Shown: in pieces, positions 1 to 9,008 of the stretch
How positions within the stretch are numbered: the stretch's first letter is position 1
Layout: every line of letters starts with the position of its first letter
Assembly: GCA_964461995.1 (NCBI GenBank)
Contig: CAYWXL010000005.1
Location: 1-64,000, forward strand
Direction of reading: 5' to 3'
DNA: 64,000 nt
DNA from: JALSRK01 sp964461995
GTDB lineage: Bacteria > Acidobacteriota > Terriglobia > Bryobacterales > Bryobacteraceae
Notes under the pieces: generated by a model
The model's database searches: none
Told to the model about the DNA's origin: nothing
Seen by the model: only the letters and a program-made list of their open reading frames with translations
Position numbers and translations under genes: made by a program

Positions 1-55
1 TAAAATCCCTTGGTGGGAAACCACCGTGCGGGTTCGACCCCCGCCCCGGGCACCA
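1..55 (+). tRNA. tRNA-Leu (anticodon UAA), 3' part only
   Basis: The window opens inside a tRNA. Positions 1-3 read TAA, followed by AA and the 3' strand of the anticodon stem (TCCC). A long variable arm follows, stem GGTGG/CCACC at 12-16 and 21-25 with a GAAA loop, which marks a class II tRNA. The T arm is 28-44 (stem GCGGG/CCCGC, loop TTCGACC). The acceptor 3' strand is 45-51, the discriminator is A52, and CCA is encoded at 53-55. A long variable arm, UAA anticodon and A discriminator fit tRNA-Leu(UAA). The D arm and the 5' acceptor strand lie left of the window. Confidence 0.9.
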
Positions 56-335
56 CGGTTCAATAACCTATCGGCAGCCTCCTCTTTCTACCGGAATCGC
101 CTGTCGCCAGATTGCCTATCACCAGATCGCACCGACCTCTTCGCCCGGAGCTCCGGTGAGAACCTGCTTTGTTCTCCCTTGCTCCATCCCCCGGATGTAT
201 GGAGCCTCCGGGAAACACTGGGCAGTTCACTACCACCTTGCCGCCGCGTCGGTTGGCCCTGCGGCCGGGGTCCGCGTGGCTCCACCAGTGGAACCAAAGA
301 CTCCCCCGCATCGCCCTTCCGGCGGCGGCCTCGTC

Positions 336-1337
336 TCATTCTTCTTTTTCGAACGGAAAAACACGCCGGAAATCCTCTCTGATCGAAACGACCTGCCAGC
401 CCTTCTTTGGGGCAAGTTTGAGTGCTTCTTCCGTCCCCTCGTCGTAGTCGTATTCGCGCTCGGCGTCGTCGTGATGTACCAGCAGCGCCAGGTGAGGCCG
501 TGACCGCGGCGCGAACTCGAGCATCTGGACGTCCCCGTCGGAATTGCCCACGGCCAGGATCGGACGGCGTCCGACGTGCAACTGGATGTTCGCCGGCTTC
601 TCCCCGCGGTCGTTGAAGGAGACGATCTTTGGTTCGCGCCAGATCCGTCCCGGCGCCGGATGGGCCTCGAACCGGTAGCGGAAGCTGGTACCCACAATGT
701 TTTCCGGCGGAACACCATAGACATCTTCGGCGAAGCTCCGGATCAGCTCCACCGTGCCGCCCGAAACGATGAAGATGCGGAAGCCGTTGGCCCGCAGCAG
801 ATCGAGCAGCTCCAGCATCGGCTGGTAGACGAGCTCCGTATACAGGCGGTGGTACCGGGGATGCCTCGCCGCGGCGAAGAACTCGCCCGCCAGCCGCGCG
901 AATTCCTGCTGGGTCATCCCGGTGTGGGTGGTCAACAGAAGGGTGAGCCCCGCCTGCAGGCCCAGCCTGTCGATCGCTTCGAAATCATGGTCCAGGGCCG
1001 CCCGGAAAGGTTGTGTCTTCTTCCACTCGGGGTGGTTCGGCGCCATCCGGTCGATCTCGTGGAACAGGAACGCGAACTGCACGTACAGCGGCTTTTCCAC
1101 CCACAGCGTGCCGTCGTTGTCGAACGTGGCTATCCGCTCCGCCGGCGGTACGTAGTCCGCACCGCCTTCCTCGGTCACCCGCGCGACAAAATCGAGAATG
1201 CGTTGCTTGGGGGCCCGGTCCGCCCAAGAGGCCAGCGCATCGACCGAGCAGCCCAGCGGCGCCGGTGAAGGCCCGCAAGAAGCTGCGGCCGACAATACGA
1301 GTAGCGCCGCCGGCAGAAGGCCGACTGTCTTCTTCAT
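336..1337 (-). CDS. HAD-superfamily phosphatase, predicted lipoprotein
   Basis: The protein of about 333 residues shows the HAD motifs in order: motif I FDNDGT with D73 and D75, motif II VSGG, a motif III lysine region (EPKIVSF), and motif IV GNSDGD. HAD enzymes form an aspartyl-phosphate on the first motif I Asp, so a Mg-dependent phosphatase of the phosphoserine-phosphatase-like type is likely; the substrate is unknown. A hydrophobic N-terminus ends in AAAS-C21, a plausible lipobox, so it may be a membrane-anchored periplasmic lipoprotein. I chose the ATG at 1337 (MKKTVG) over a GTG two codons upstream. It lies 23 nt downstream of the sulfatase gene on the same strand and is probably its operon partner. 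Confidence 0.8.
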   Translation of the reverse strand: MKKTVGLLPAALLVLSAAASCGPSPAPLGCSVDALASWADRAPKQRILDFVARVTEEGGADYVPPAERIATFDNDGTLWVEKPLYVQFAFLFHEIDRMAPNHPEWKKTQPFRAALDHDFEAIDRLGLQAGLTLLLTTHTGMTQQEFARLAGEFFAAARHPRYHRLYTELVYQPMLELLDLLRANGFRIFIVSGGTVELIRSFAEDVYGVPPENIVGTSFRYRFEAHPAPGRIWREPKIVSFNDRGEKPANIQLHVGRRPILAVGNSDGDVQMLEFAPRSRPHLALLVHHDDAEREYDYDEGTEEALKLAPKKGWQVVSIREDFRRVFPFEKEE

Positions 1338-1360
1338 AAGCACTGCCGTGTCACTGCAGA

Positions 1361-2887
1361 TCAGCCCGTCGGCGGCATGAGCTTCTCGAGGACCTGATCG
1401 ATACTAAAGCTCGGCGCTCTCTGCCGCGGCGGAAACTCCTGGAACGTCTTCAGAAACTCCGCCACGTATGCCTGCGCCGGCAGCAGCAGATAGGCCCGAT
1501 CCAGGAACCAGTCATAATAAGTATTGGAAGTGACATCCGCCCGTTCGTACGGGTCGCGACGCAGGTTGAACAGTTTCGGTACCCGCAACGGAACGAACGG
1601 TTCGGCCCACACGCGGAACGTTCCCGCCACCCTCTGCTCCATGAAGATCACCTTCCAGTCGCGATACCGGAGCGCCGTCAGGTCACCGTCGTCGGAGAAG
1701 TAAAAGACCTCGTTCCGCGGACCCTTCTTCTCCTTCCCGGTCAGGTGCGGCAGGAAGTTATAGCCGTCCAGGTGAACTTTGTAAGTCCGCTTGCCGGCTT
1801 TGTACCCGTGGAGCAGTTTCTGTTTGATGTTGGGATCGCCCGCCGCCGCCAGCAGCGTCGGCATCCAGTCCATGTGGTGCATGATCTCGTTCGAGACAGA
1901 GCCGGCTTTGATCTTTCCCGGCCACCGTACCATCGCCGGCACCCGCCAGCCGCCCTCCCAGTTCGTGTTCTTCTCGCCCCGGAATGGCGTCGCCGCGGCG
2001 TCGGGCCACGTGTTGTAGTGCGGGCCGTTGTCGGTCGAGTAGAAGACGATCGTGTTGCCGGCGATGCCGAGCTCGTCCAGCTTCGCCAGCAGTCGTCCTA
2101 CGTGGCCGTCGTGTTCCACCATCCCGTCGGCGTACTCGTCCTGGCCGGAGATGCCCCGGTGCTCTTTCTTTACGTGGGTGCGGAAGTGCATCCGCGTCCC
2201 GTTCCACCAGACGAAGAACGGCTTGCCGGCCTCGTGCTGGCGCTCGATGAAATCCAGCGCCGCAGCCACGGTCTCGTCATCGATCGTCTCCATCCGCTTC
2301 CGGGTCAGCGGGCCGGTATCTTCGATGCGCCCGCCGGCGTAGGAGTGGATGACGCCCCGGGGACCGTAGCGCTTCCGGAACGCCGGATCCTTCGGGTAGT
2401 CCTCGTTCTCGGGCTCCTCCTCGGCGTTCAGATGATAGAGGTTGCCGAAGAACTCATCGAACCCGTGCGCCGTCGGCAGGAACTCGTCCTTGTCACCCAG
2501 GTGGTTCTTGCCGAATTGGCCGGTGGCGTAGCCGCGCGGCTTCAGCAGCTCAGCGATCGTGGGATCTTCCGCCCGCAGTCCGATGTCGGCTCCCGGCAGC
2601 CCGACCTTGCTTAGGCCCGTCCGGAAGACGCTCTGGCCGGTGATGAAACTCGACCGGCCCGCCGTACAGCTTTGCTCGCCGTAGTAGTCGGTAAAGATCA
2701 TTCCTTCTCTGGCAATACGGTCGATGTTCGGTGTGCGGTAGCCTACCAGCCCCATCGTGTAAGCGCTGATGTTCGACTGCCCGATATCGTCGCCCCAGAT
2801 GACGAGGATGTTCGGCTTCTGCTGCGCCGCCGAAGGTAGCGCCGCAGCCGCGAAGCCCACGAGCAACAGTGTGGCGAAAAAACGCAT
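1361..2887 (-). CDS. Secreted sulfatase (arylsulfatase type)
   Basis: The start at 2887 is fixed by AGGAGG five bases upstream. A signal peptide (MRFFATLLLVGF, ending near SAAQQ) is followed by the alkaline-phosphatase-fold sulfatase domain. WGDDIGQ supplies the metal-binding Asp pair D33-D34. The sulfatase signature is C74-T-A-G-R78, in which Cys74 would be converted to formylglycine by a maturation enzyme not in this window. Later GKNHLGD and STDNGPH are the usual family motifs. The 508-residue length is normal. It probably removes sulfate esters from an extracellular or periplasmic substrate such as a sulfated glycan. The divergent glycoside hydrolase supports a glycan role, but the substrate cannot be read from sequence. 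Confidence 0.92.
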   Translation of the reverse strand: MRFFATLLLVGFAAAALPSAAQQKPNILVIWGDDIGQSNISAYTMGLVGYRTPNIDRIAREGMIFTDYYGEQSCTAGRSSFITGQSVFRTGLSKVGLPGADIGLRAEDPTIAELLKPRGYATGQFGKNHLGDKDEFLPTAHGFDEFFGNLYHLNAEEEPENEDYPKDPAFRKRYGPRGVIHSYAGGRIEDTGPLTRKRMETIDDETVAAALDFIERQHEAGKPFFVWWNGTRMHFRTHVKKEHRGISGQDEYADGMVEHDGHVGRLLAKLDELGIAGNTIVFYSTDNGPHYNTWPDAAATPFRGEKNTNWEGGWRVPAMVRWPGKIKAGSVSNEIMHHMDWMPTLLAAAGDPNIKQKLLHGYKAGKRTYKVHLDGYNFLPHLTGKEKKGPRNEVFYFSDDGDLTALRYRDWKVIFMEQRVAGTFRVWAEPFVPLRVPKLFNLRRDPYERADVTSNTYYDWFLDRAYLLLPAQAYVAEFLKTFQEFPPRQRAPSFSIDQVLEKLMPPTG

Positions 2888-2945
2888 TCGTGCCTCCTGC
2901 CGCCTTGGATCGATCAGAGCCCGTCGCGGATGCAAGTATTTGGAA

Positions 2946-2960
2946 GAAAACCCGGTTTTC
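2946..2960. promoter_or_regulatory. 15-bp palindrome in divergent promoter region
   Basis: GAAAACC-C-GGTTTTC is an inverted repeat with 7-bp arms and one central base. It sits between the divergent sulfatase (start 2887) and glycoside hydrolase (start 3086). Its position makes it a candidate operator controlling both genes; no matching regulator is adjacent. Confidence 0.4.
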
Positions 2961-3085
2961 GTTCGCCGTCGCCGGCGAAGGTCAGGACGGGAACGGCTGG
3001 AGCGATCGATATTGCCGCAACCGTCCGCCGCCCGTCGCCCGGCCGGCTACGCCCTGCTGGTACAACGGAAGGGTCGGAGATCGAC

Positions 3086-4654
3086 ATGAGAACGGCCTTT
3101 CTGTTGCTCTTTTCATCCCTCTTACTGATGGCGGCCCCGGCGGCCGGGTCCGGACAGGACGCCGCCCCGCTGCCGGTCTCGATTCAGATCGAGATGCAGT
3201 CGCCCGTCCGCACCCTGCGCGGCGGCCTCGGGGCCTCCTGGCACGCGATCGAGCGGCCCATGATCGGAACGGGAGAGATTCGCCAAGGCGCTCTCGGGGG
3301 CAGCGCTTGGGGCGGCAATCCTCCCGCTGACGATGAAGCCGCTTGGCGAACCCTTTACCGCCACGCCCGGTGGCTCGGCCTGGACTGGATGCGTGTGGAG
3401 ATCGAGCAGCGTATGTACGAACCCGCCCGCGGCCGCTTTGACTGGGACAACGCCGAAATGCGCATCCTCTACCGCATCCTCGACTGGGCCGAGGAAAACG
3501 GGGCCGACGTCTTCCTCCAGCAGATGTGGGGCAACGTCGCCTGGAACGCCTACCCGGAGCTGCGCAGCTCTCCCGAACGCATTGCCGTCAGCGCGCCCTA
3601 CTCGATGGAAGACTTCGCCGAGGGGCTGGCCGAACTCATCGAACATCTGCTCCGAGTCAAAGGCTACCGCTGCATCCGCTGGCTGGCGATCAACAACGAG
3701 CCCGGCCACGACTGGTCCTGGTGGCAGGGGCCGGACCTCGAGCCTCTCCCCATCACTCCCGGCCTCCGCGCCGTGCGCGACGCCCTCGACAAACGCGGCC
3801 TCTACCTGCCCCTCTCCGGACCAGACTGGACCCTGCTGCCGGAACTCGAACCAGACGAGATCGATTTCGACCCCTACATTGGGGCCTATGACATTCACTC
3901 CTATGACGAGGTCTTCGACGACATGGAGCGCCGCGGCGGCAAGAAACTCACCGCCGCCGAGCGCATCATCGGCGACTGGGCCCGCTGGGCCCATGCCCGC
4001 GGCAAGCCCCTGTTTCTCTCCGAAGTCGGCACCATGGCCTACGGCTGGGGCGGGTCGAACCCCGCTCCCGGATCCTACGAGTCGGGGCTGAAGAACGCCT
4101 CCCTCGCCATCCGCGCGATCAACGCCGGGGCCGACGCGGTCAACCGTTGGAGCTTCACCAACCGCGGGGACCTCGACGGGCAGTGGCAGCTCGTCGATAC
4201 GTGGGACATCGAGCGGGAACGCCTGTTGGAGGAATTCGCGCCCCATCCCAACGCCTATTATCAGTGGGGCATCCTCACCCGCTTCACCGCCAAGAACTCC
4301 GAGGTGCTGCCAACCCAGGTCCGCGGCGAATGGCCCCCCAGCGGCCGCCGCCTGGTCGCCGCGGCGCTGCGCAGCCCCCGCAAAGGGGAAATCACCATCC
4401 TCCTCACCAACGAGATGCGCCGCGACGCCTCCCTCGCCGTCCGCCTGCACGCCCTTCCGCACGGCATCTGGCTCTACCGTTACGCAGTCACGCCCGCCGA
4501 GCGTGACAAAGTCCCCGTCGAATTGGCCCCCTCGGACCGCCTCCTCGTCGATACCCGCCGCCCCGAGTTCCAGGACCGCGTTCCGGCCCTCAGCATCGTC
4601 GTCTACTCGACCCACCACCTGCGCACCGGTGAGCCCGGCATCATCACCGATTGA
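3086..4654 (+). CDS. Secreted clan GH-A glycoside hydrolase
   Basis: A signal peptide (MRTAFLLLFSSLLLMAAPAAG) leads into a TIM-barrel glycosidase of 522 residues. The acid/base Glu is read as E205 in AINNEPGH, and the nucleophile as E313 in FLSEVGT. Two Glu residues about 108 apart after strands beta-4 and beta-7 are the hallmark of clan GH-A. A C-terminal part (from about residue 400) looks like the small beta domain of GH30/GH39-like enzymes. Start at 3086 is chosen because the signal peptide begins there and GGAG lies just upstream; a longer frame from 2930 would add a non-signal leader through the promoter region. The substrate is not predictable. The gene is divergent from the sulfatase-phosphatase pair, suggesting shared glycan degradation. 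Confidence 0.8.
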   Translation: MRTAFLLLFSSLLLMAAPAAGSGQDAAPLPVSIQIEMQSPVRTLRGGLGASWHAIERPMIGTGEIRQGALGGSAWGGNPPADDEAAWRTLYRHARWLGLDWMRVEIEQRMYEPARGRFDWDNAEMRILYRILDWAEENGADVFLQQMWGNVAWNAYPELRSSPERIAVSAPYSMEDFAEGLAELIEHLLRVKGYRCIRWLAINNEPGHDWSWWQGPDLEPLPITPGLRAVRDALDKRGLYLPLSGPDWTLLPELEPDEIDFDPYIGAYDIHSYDEVFDDMERRGGKKLTAAERIIGDWARWAHARGKPLFLSEVGTMAYGWGGSNPAPGSYESGLKNASLAIRAINAGADAVNRWSFTNRGDLDGQWQLVDTWDIERERLLEEFAPHPNAYYQWGILTRFTAKNSEVLPTQVRGEWPPSGRRLVAAALRSPRKGEITILLTNEMRRDASLAVRLHALPHGIWLYRYAVTPAERDKVPVELAPSDRLLVDTRRPEFQDRVPALSIVVYSTHHLRTGEPGIITD

Positions 4655-5089
4655 CCGCCGCCGGCCCCGTCGGCCGCCTCGAAGCCTCGACAGCGGACCG
4701 CCGGACATCGCCCCTTACGGAGCTCGCACGGGCTCAGCCCGTCTATCTGGCCTGCGAACGCAAGCAAGCCCCGGTCCGGCGTCGCTGACCGCCACCTGTT
4801 TTCCCGTCTGGACTCCTGCCGGCCTGCCGAGGGGCGGGCCGTGGGAGGCCGCGCCCGAAACGAGCGGCGTAGTGTAGCTCAACGGCCGCTAGGCTGGCCG
4901 GGTGGCTGTCTGCGCCCCAGGGCGGAAAAGGGCGCTCCGATTTGCCGGTTCCGTCGAGTGGCGACAACTTTCTGAACTACAGTCCCGGCTCCGTGCGTAT
5001 TGGAGTGGCGGACTGGGCGACCGATGTTCCAGGGCGTTTTGCGTGCACGATCCCGGCAACGGCGTGAACCGCCGGCCGCAGGACGGCGG
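4655..5089. other. Intergenic stretch, nothing identified
   Basis: This 435-base stretch separates the glycoside hydrolase from the next gene on the same strand. I see no reading frame with protein-like composition, no tRNA, no U-tracted hairpin and no convincing promoter pair. It must contain the start region of the downstream gene. Confidence 0.5.
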
Positions 5090-6007
5090 ATGATGTCGCG
5101 ATCCCGGCTCCTGTTGGCTCTCGCGGTCGCTGCTGCGGGCGGCCTGCCGGGCGGTGCTGCGCAAGTGCCAGACGCGAGGGAGCTCATGTGGAAGGTGGCC
5201 TGGAACCAGGGCCGGGCCCAGGAAGCCCGCAAGCAGTTCCGTTACCGGCAGCGGGTCGTGATCCGCTTCCACGGGACTCGCAATCGCCTCCTCCGCGAGG
5301 AAATCAGCGAATTCTTCGTTGAGCCCGGCCCCCGCACCATTCGCAAGCAACGCATCCGCTTCTCGGGGCGTTACCGTCGCCGCGGCCGGATGATCTTCTA
5401 CTTTCAGCCCAACTATCAGGACCAGGATCTGGATATCGATGGGGATCTGATCTCAGACTTGGCCGAGGCCCTTACCAGCGACCCCGATGCCCGCGACGGC
5501 ATCAGCCGGGAGTTGTTCCCTCTCACGCTTCAACGGGTCCGCGGCATGGACTTCGGCATCGCCCGCCGGGTACTCTACGGCGGCAACGACGTCTATCGCG
5601 TGGTGTTCCACCCGAAAGGCGACTGGACGGACGGCGCTTCACCGTGGGCCGGAGAGGCTCTCATCGACATCGACGAGCTTCAGCCAGTGCTCGTCACGAC
5701 TCACCTCGCCAAGGAGGTTCCCCTATGGGTGGAGGCCGTGTTCGGGACCAACATCCGGCATCTCGGCTTTAAAGTCGTCTACCGCCGTTTCGAGGATGGA
5801 CTTTGGTTCCCCGTGCGTTATGGCGGCGAGTTCGCGCTTCGCGCGCTGTGGTTCTACCGCCGCAAGATCTCGATCGCGCTGCAAAACACCGCCTTCGAGC
5901 GGGCTGATGTCTCAAGCCGGATCCAATACCGAGGCCCGGTCCAGGGTACGGCGCTGCCCTCGGAGGCAGACCTGCCTGAGGCCGGGCTGCCGGAACGCTG
6001 TCACTGA
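5090..6007 (+). CDS. Secreted protein of unknown function
   Basis: The product has about 305 residues with a signal peptide (MMSRSRLLLALAVAAAGGLPGGAAQ). The mature part contains alternating beta-strand-like segments (YRQRVVIRF, GRMIFYFQPN, NDVYRVVF, LGFKVVYRRFEDGLWFPVRY). Such sequences resemble periplasmic lipoprotein-carrier-like beta sheets that end in statements of 'direct measurement' strands, but no named family is recognised. ATG at 5090 or 5093 starts the signal peptide after an AGGACGG sequence. The gene is alone on its strand and converges on the cysteine-rich gene at 6072-6563. The product at 42024-42947 has a similar general character. Confidence 0.7.
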   Translation: MMSRSRLLLALAVAAAGGLPGGAAQVPDARELMWKVAWNQGRAQEARKQFRYRQRVVIRFHGTRNRLLREEISEFFVEPGPRTIRKQRIRFSGRYRRRGRMIFYFQPNYQDQDLDIDGDLISDLAEALTSDPDARDGISRELFPLTLQRVRGMDFGIARRVLYGGNDVYRVVFHPKGDWTDGASPWAGEALIDIDELQPVLVTTHLAKEVPLWVEAVFGTNIRHLGFKVVYRRFEDGLWFPVRYGGEFALRALWFYRRKISIALQNTAFERADVSSRIQYRGPVQGTALPSEADLPEAGLPERCH

Positions 6008-6071
6008 GCCGGAGGGTCGGCGAAGCAAGGCGTAGCAGGTTCGCCGCCGGACACGCAACTTATGCCACCGC

Positions 6072-6563
6072 TTAGAAAACCAGGTTCGTCACCCGCATTC
6101 CGCCGCAGCCGTCTTCCCGAAACGGGCGCTCGCACCGGCCCTTGTAGCACGCCTTGCCGCTGTAGCCGTTGGGGTTGATGAACGCCAGCCACTCCTTCAC
6201 CTTCGCCCGCACCGTTGCGGCATCGGCCCCTTGCTTGGCGATCATGTACTGCGACAGCCCCCAGATGGTGCGCGACATGTTGCAGGCGCAGCAGCAAGTA
6301 TACGCGGACTTATCACTGCAACACGGCGCGGGCAAATCGCTCAGCGCCGCCTTCTTTATCTTTTCCTGCTCTTTGTCGAGCCGGATCTCCCGCTGCCAGC
6401 GCATGAACTCGCGGGCTTGGGATTCGGCGTCTCGGAACACGATGCCGTCGGCTGCTTCGGACTCGACAAACCCGCACGAAAGAAAGACAGCCAGAAAGAC
6501 CCCGAAAGCGATCCTTTGGCTCTTTCGGTTCCGTCCAGAGGACGGTTCTTGTCTCTGTATCAT
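6072..6563 (-). CDS. Cysteine-rich exported protein, unknown
   Basis: The 163-residue product has a basic N-terminus and hydrophobic segment (residues 17-33), then a short amphipathic region rich in Lys and Glu. It carries nine cysteines after the signal: C81-C82, C90-C91-C92-x-C94, C139, C144 and C153. The spacing C-C-x7-C-C-C-x-C looks like metal or cluster binding or a disulfide knot. The C-terminal GRCERPFREDGCGGM portion also looks conserved. I do not recognise a family. The start at 6563 has GAGG seven bases upstream. It stands alone and converges on the gene at 5090-6007. Confidence 0.65.
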   Translation of the reverse strand: MIQRQEPSSGRNRKSQRIAFGVFLAVFLSCGFVESEAADGIVFRDAESQAREFMRWQREIRLDKEQEKIKKAALSDLPAPCCSDKSAYTCCCACNMSRTIWGLSQYMIAKQGADAATVRAKVKEWLAFINPNGYSGKACYKGRCERPFREDGCGGMRVTNLVF

Positions 6564-7319
6564 TTGATTACCTCGCTAGAAAGTCTCGGGCTCCTGCCCC
6601 CCACTACCGCACATCTGGGCGCCGCCTCATTCCGCACCGCCGATTGTCCCGTCGTGGCGCAGCACGAGGATGCGTGAGAACGCTCCCGGTCGGTTTCTCG
6701 CCAGGCACGCGACTCCAAACGCGTCCTGGATCCTGTCCACCGGACGGCTGACACGACTTCTGGCAGGGGTAGTTCGGATAGCCGTGCTGAGTCGCTCGGC
6801 CACCCACATGGGTCCCAGTCACTTGAATACCAGTATCGCCCAATCTCCAGCCTCTCCGCGGGGGCGCTTCGCACCCCTTTTGTTCCTCCCGGGTAGCGCG
6901 GCGCTTTGACAGGGCCTGGGCCGCGCGTGGAGCGGCGGTGGATTGTTCCAATTGGATGCTGGCGGTACAATTTCTATCGGAGTTAACGGGCTGGAAGTCT
7001 CAGTCCGCGAGGCGACGCTTTCTAGCGGCGGAATCGCAACTCCATCACATCCCCCGCCGCGGGTGGCGCGGAGAGCGGCTATGTCTTCCGCTGGCCAGCG
7101 GTTCGTTGCGATCCTGGGTGGGCGTAGGCCTTCGAACCGCGCGCTCCCACACCTTGTCCCCTATCCATGTGCCGGTAGAACCGCCGCAGGCTTGGCCCTC
7201 TCACGTAGCACCGGGCCCGTGTGCGCCTGCCCGCCTTTCCGAAGCGGTGAAGCGCCTGATTCGGTGGGGCTCTCCGGCAATCGCCGTCCCGCGGCGGAAC
7301 GATCGTCCGGGGGGTGAAG
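6564..7319. other. Long intergenic stretch, only a possible promoter
   Basis: These 756 bases separate the cysteine-rich gene (minus strand) from the TIGR03437-type gene (plus strand). Short frames exist, but their translations are Arg/Pro/Ser-rich with no recognisable features, and I take them as chance frames. The only structure I can support is the promoter-like pair at 6943-6971. Confidence 0.5.
6943..6971 (+). promoter_or_regulatory. Possible sigma-70 promoter
   Basis: TTGTTC (6943-6948) and TACAAT (6966-6971) are separated by exactly 17 bases. The -10 matches the consensus at five of six positions, the -35 at three. It would give a leader of about 340 bases before the gene starting at 7320, which is long, so the assignment is weak. 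Confidence 0.3.
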
Positions 7320-9008
7320 ATGAGGCGCTTGGCAGCCGTGGTTGCGTTACTGGGAGCGCTGGCTGGACCGGCAGCCACTGAGCCCGTCATCGCTCCGGGC
7401 GGCATCGTGAATGCCGCCAGTTATATGCCGCCCGGCTTGCCGAATTACGGCATCGCCCAGGGGTCGCTCTTCATCGTGATGGGCGAAGGACTCGGCCCCG
7501 CGTCCGTCCAGGTGGCCCAGGCGCTGCCATGGCCTACCGAACTTGCTGGCACAAAGGTGCAGGTCACCGTCGACTCGGTCACTGTGAACGCGTACCTCTA
7601 TTACTCGTCCGATCGCCAGGTAGCGGCCGTCTTGCCGTCGAACACGCCGGTTGGCGAGGGGACCCTCACGGTCACCCACAACGATGCAACCAGCGACCCC
7701 GCCCCGATCCGGGTCGTCAAGAGCGCCTTCGGCATCTTCTCGATCAACCAGGGCGGTTTCGGGCCGGCCATCGTCCAGAACTGGTACTCGGCCTCCGACC
7801 TCCGTCTGAACACCGTCTTCGCATCGGCCCGGCCTGGGCAGGCGGTCATCATCTGGGGCACCGGCCTGGGCCCCATCGAGGGCAATGACGCCGACGTCCC
7901 GCCGGTGGGCAATCTCGACGTGCAGGTCGAAGTGCTCATCGGCGACCGGGTCGTCGAGCCCTTCTACGCTGGCCGCACCGGGATGGGCATCCCGTCGGTG
8001 GACCAGGTCCAGTTCTTCATCCCCGACGGCGTCGAGGGGTGCCGCGTCCCACTCGCCGTCCGGGTCAACGGAGTCCTGAGCAACTACACCACCATCTCGG
8101 TGGCTCCCGAAGGCGGCGTCTGTTCGGACCCCGCTGATTTCTCCCCCGAAGAACTGCGGATGATTCAGGACTCCGGCCGGGTCCGTTTCGGAGCCATCAT
8201 GTTGCAGCTCTTCAGCGTGCACCTCAGAGGCGCCCGGGAGCCCTTCGACGGAACCTTCGAGAGCGCCTCGGCCCAGTTTCACAGCGTGGAGTTCCGTGAC
8301 ACCCTCGGTTCCCTCGGGCTCCGTGGGGGAAACCTGACCCCAGCGGGTTCTTGCCTGGTCTACACTTATTCGAACCAAACAGACCCCTCCTTTGCCCCCG
8401 ACGATCCGACTCCTGCGCAACCGCTCGACGCCGGTCCGGCGCTTACTCTCACCGGACCGCAAGGCGCCGCCCAACTTGAGCGCGAGGGGGCGGGCTTCTA
8501 CCAGAAGGAACCTTTGGGAGGGGGTCTGCCCGGCGGCGAGATCCTACCTCCATTCCTGGTACCCGGGGCCTATACGGTCAGCAACGGCGACGGCGGGGCT
8601 GACGTGGGGCCCTTCCAGGCGGCAACCACCTTGCCGCCCATGATCGAGTGGACCAACCGGGAAGCATTGAGCGAGATCGACCGCTCCCGCGAGCTCACCA
8701 TCACCTGGCAGGGCGGCGACGACGCCACCCAACTCGTCACCATCGTCGGCTTTTCGCTGGCTGCGGATACCGACAACGCGGCCAGCTTCCTTTGCACGGC
8801 CCGTCCCGGAGCCGGACGCTTCGTGGTGCCCGCGACCGTGCTCTCGAGCTTGCCGGCTACCCGCGAGCCGACCGAGGACACCCCGTACCCCGGACTACTC
8901 GCTGTCGGCGTTGTGCCGCTGCGGCCCGCCGCGTTCGCCGCCCCGGGGCTCGACTTCGGCTATTTCTTCTACGCGGCGTGGAACACCCGGAACGTCGCGT
9001 TCCAGTGA
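7320..9008 (+). CDS. Secreted TIGR03437-family (Solibacter-type) protein
   Basis: The 562-residue product has a signal peptide (MRRLAAVVALLGALAGPAAT) followed by GGIVNAASY, GSLFIVMGEGLGP, VNAYLYYSS and QVAAVLPSNTPVG. These are hallmarks of the Solibacter-type extracellular domain known as TIGR03437, with Ig/IPT-like beta sandwiches, here in two copies up to about residue 260 (second copy near GQAVIIWGTGLGPI). The remainder has no recognised domain. ATG at 7320 is preferred to GTG at 7314 because GGGGGG lies at the right distance upstream. The family is abundant in Bryobacterales genomes and is mostly uncharacterised; a cell-surface or secreted role is inferred. Confidence 0.85.
   Translation: MRRLAAVVALLGALAGPAATEPVIAPGGIVNAASYMPPGLPNYGIAQGSLFIVMGEGLGPASVQVAQALPWPTELAGTKVQVTVDSVTVNAYLYYSSDRQVAAVLPSNTPVGEGTLTVTHNDATSDPAPIRVVKSAFGIFSINQGGFGPAIVQNWYSASDLRLNTVFASARPGQAVIIWGTGLGPIEGNDADVPPVGNLDVQVEVLIGDRVVEPFYAGRTGMGIPSVDQVQFFIPDGVEGCRVPLAVRVNGVLSNYTTISVAPEGGVCSDPADFSPEELRMIQDSGRVRFGAIMLQLFSVHLRGAREPFDGTFESASAQFHSVEFRDTLGSLGLRGGNLTPAGSCLVYTYSNQTDPSFAPDDPTPAQPLDAGPALTLTGPQGAAQLEREGAGFYQKEPLGGGLPGGEILPPFLVPGAYTVSNGDGGADVGPFQAATTLPPMIEWTNREALSEIDRSRELTITWQGGDDATQLVTIVGFSLAADTDNAASFLCTARPGAGRFVVPATVLSSLPATREPTEDTPYPGLLAVGVVPLRPAAFAAPGLDFGYFFYAAWNTRNVAFQ

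Noticed and set aside
3122..4708. 528-codon frame opposite the glycoside hydrolase
   Set aside because: Antisense shadow; catalytic motifs are on the plus strand.
6018..6046. CGGCGAA/TTCGCCG inverted repeat between convergent genes
   Set aside because: Could be a weak bidirectional terminator, but it has a 15-base loop and no T-run.
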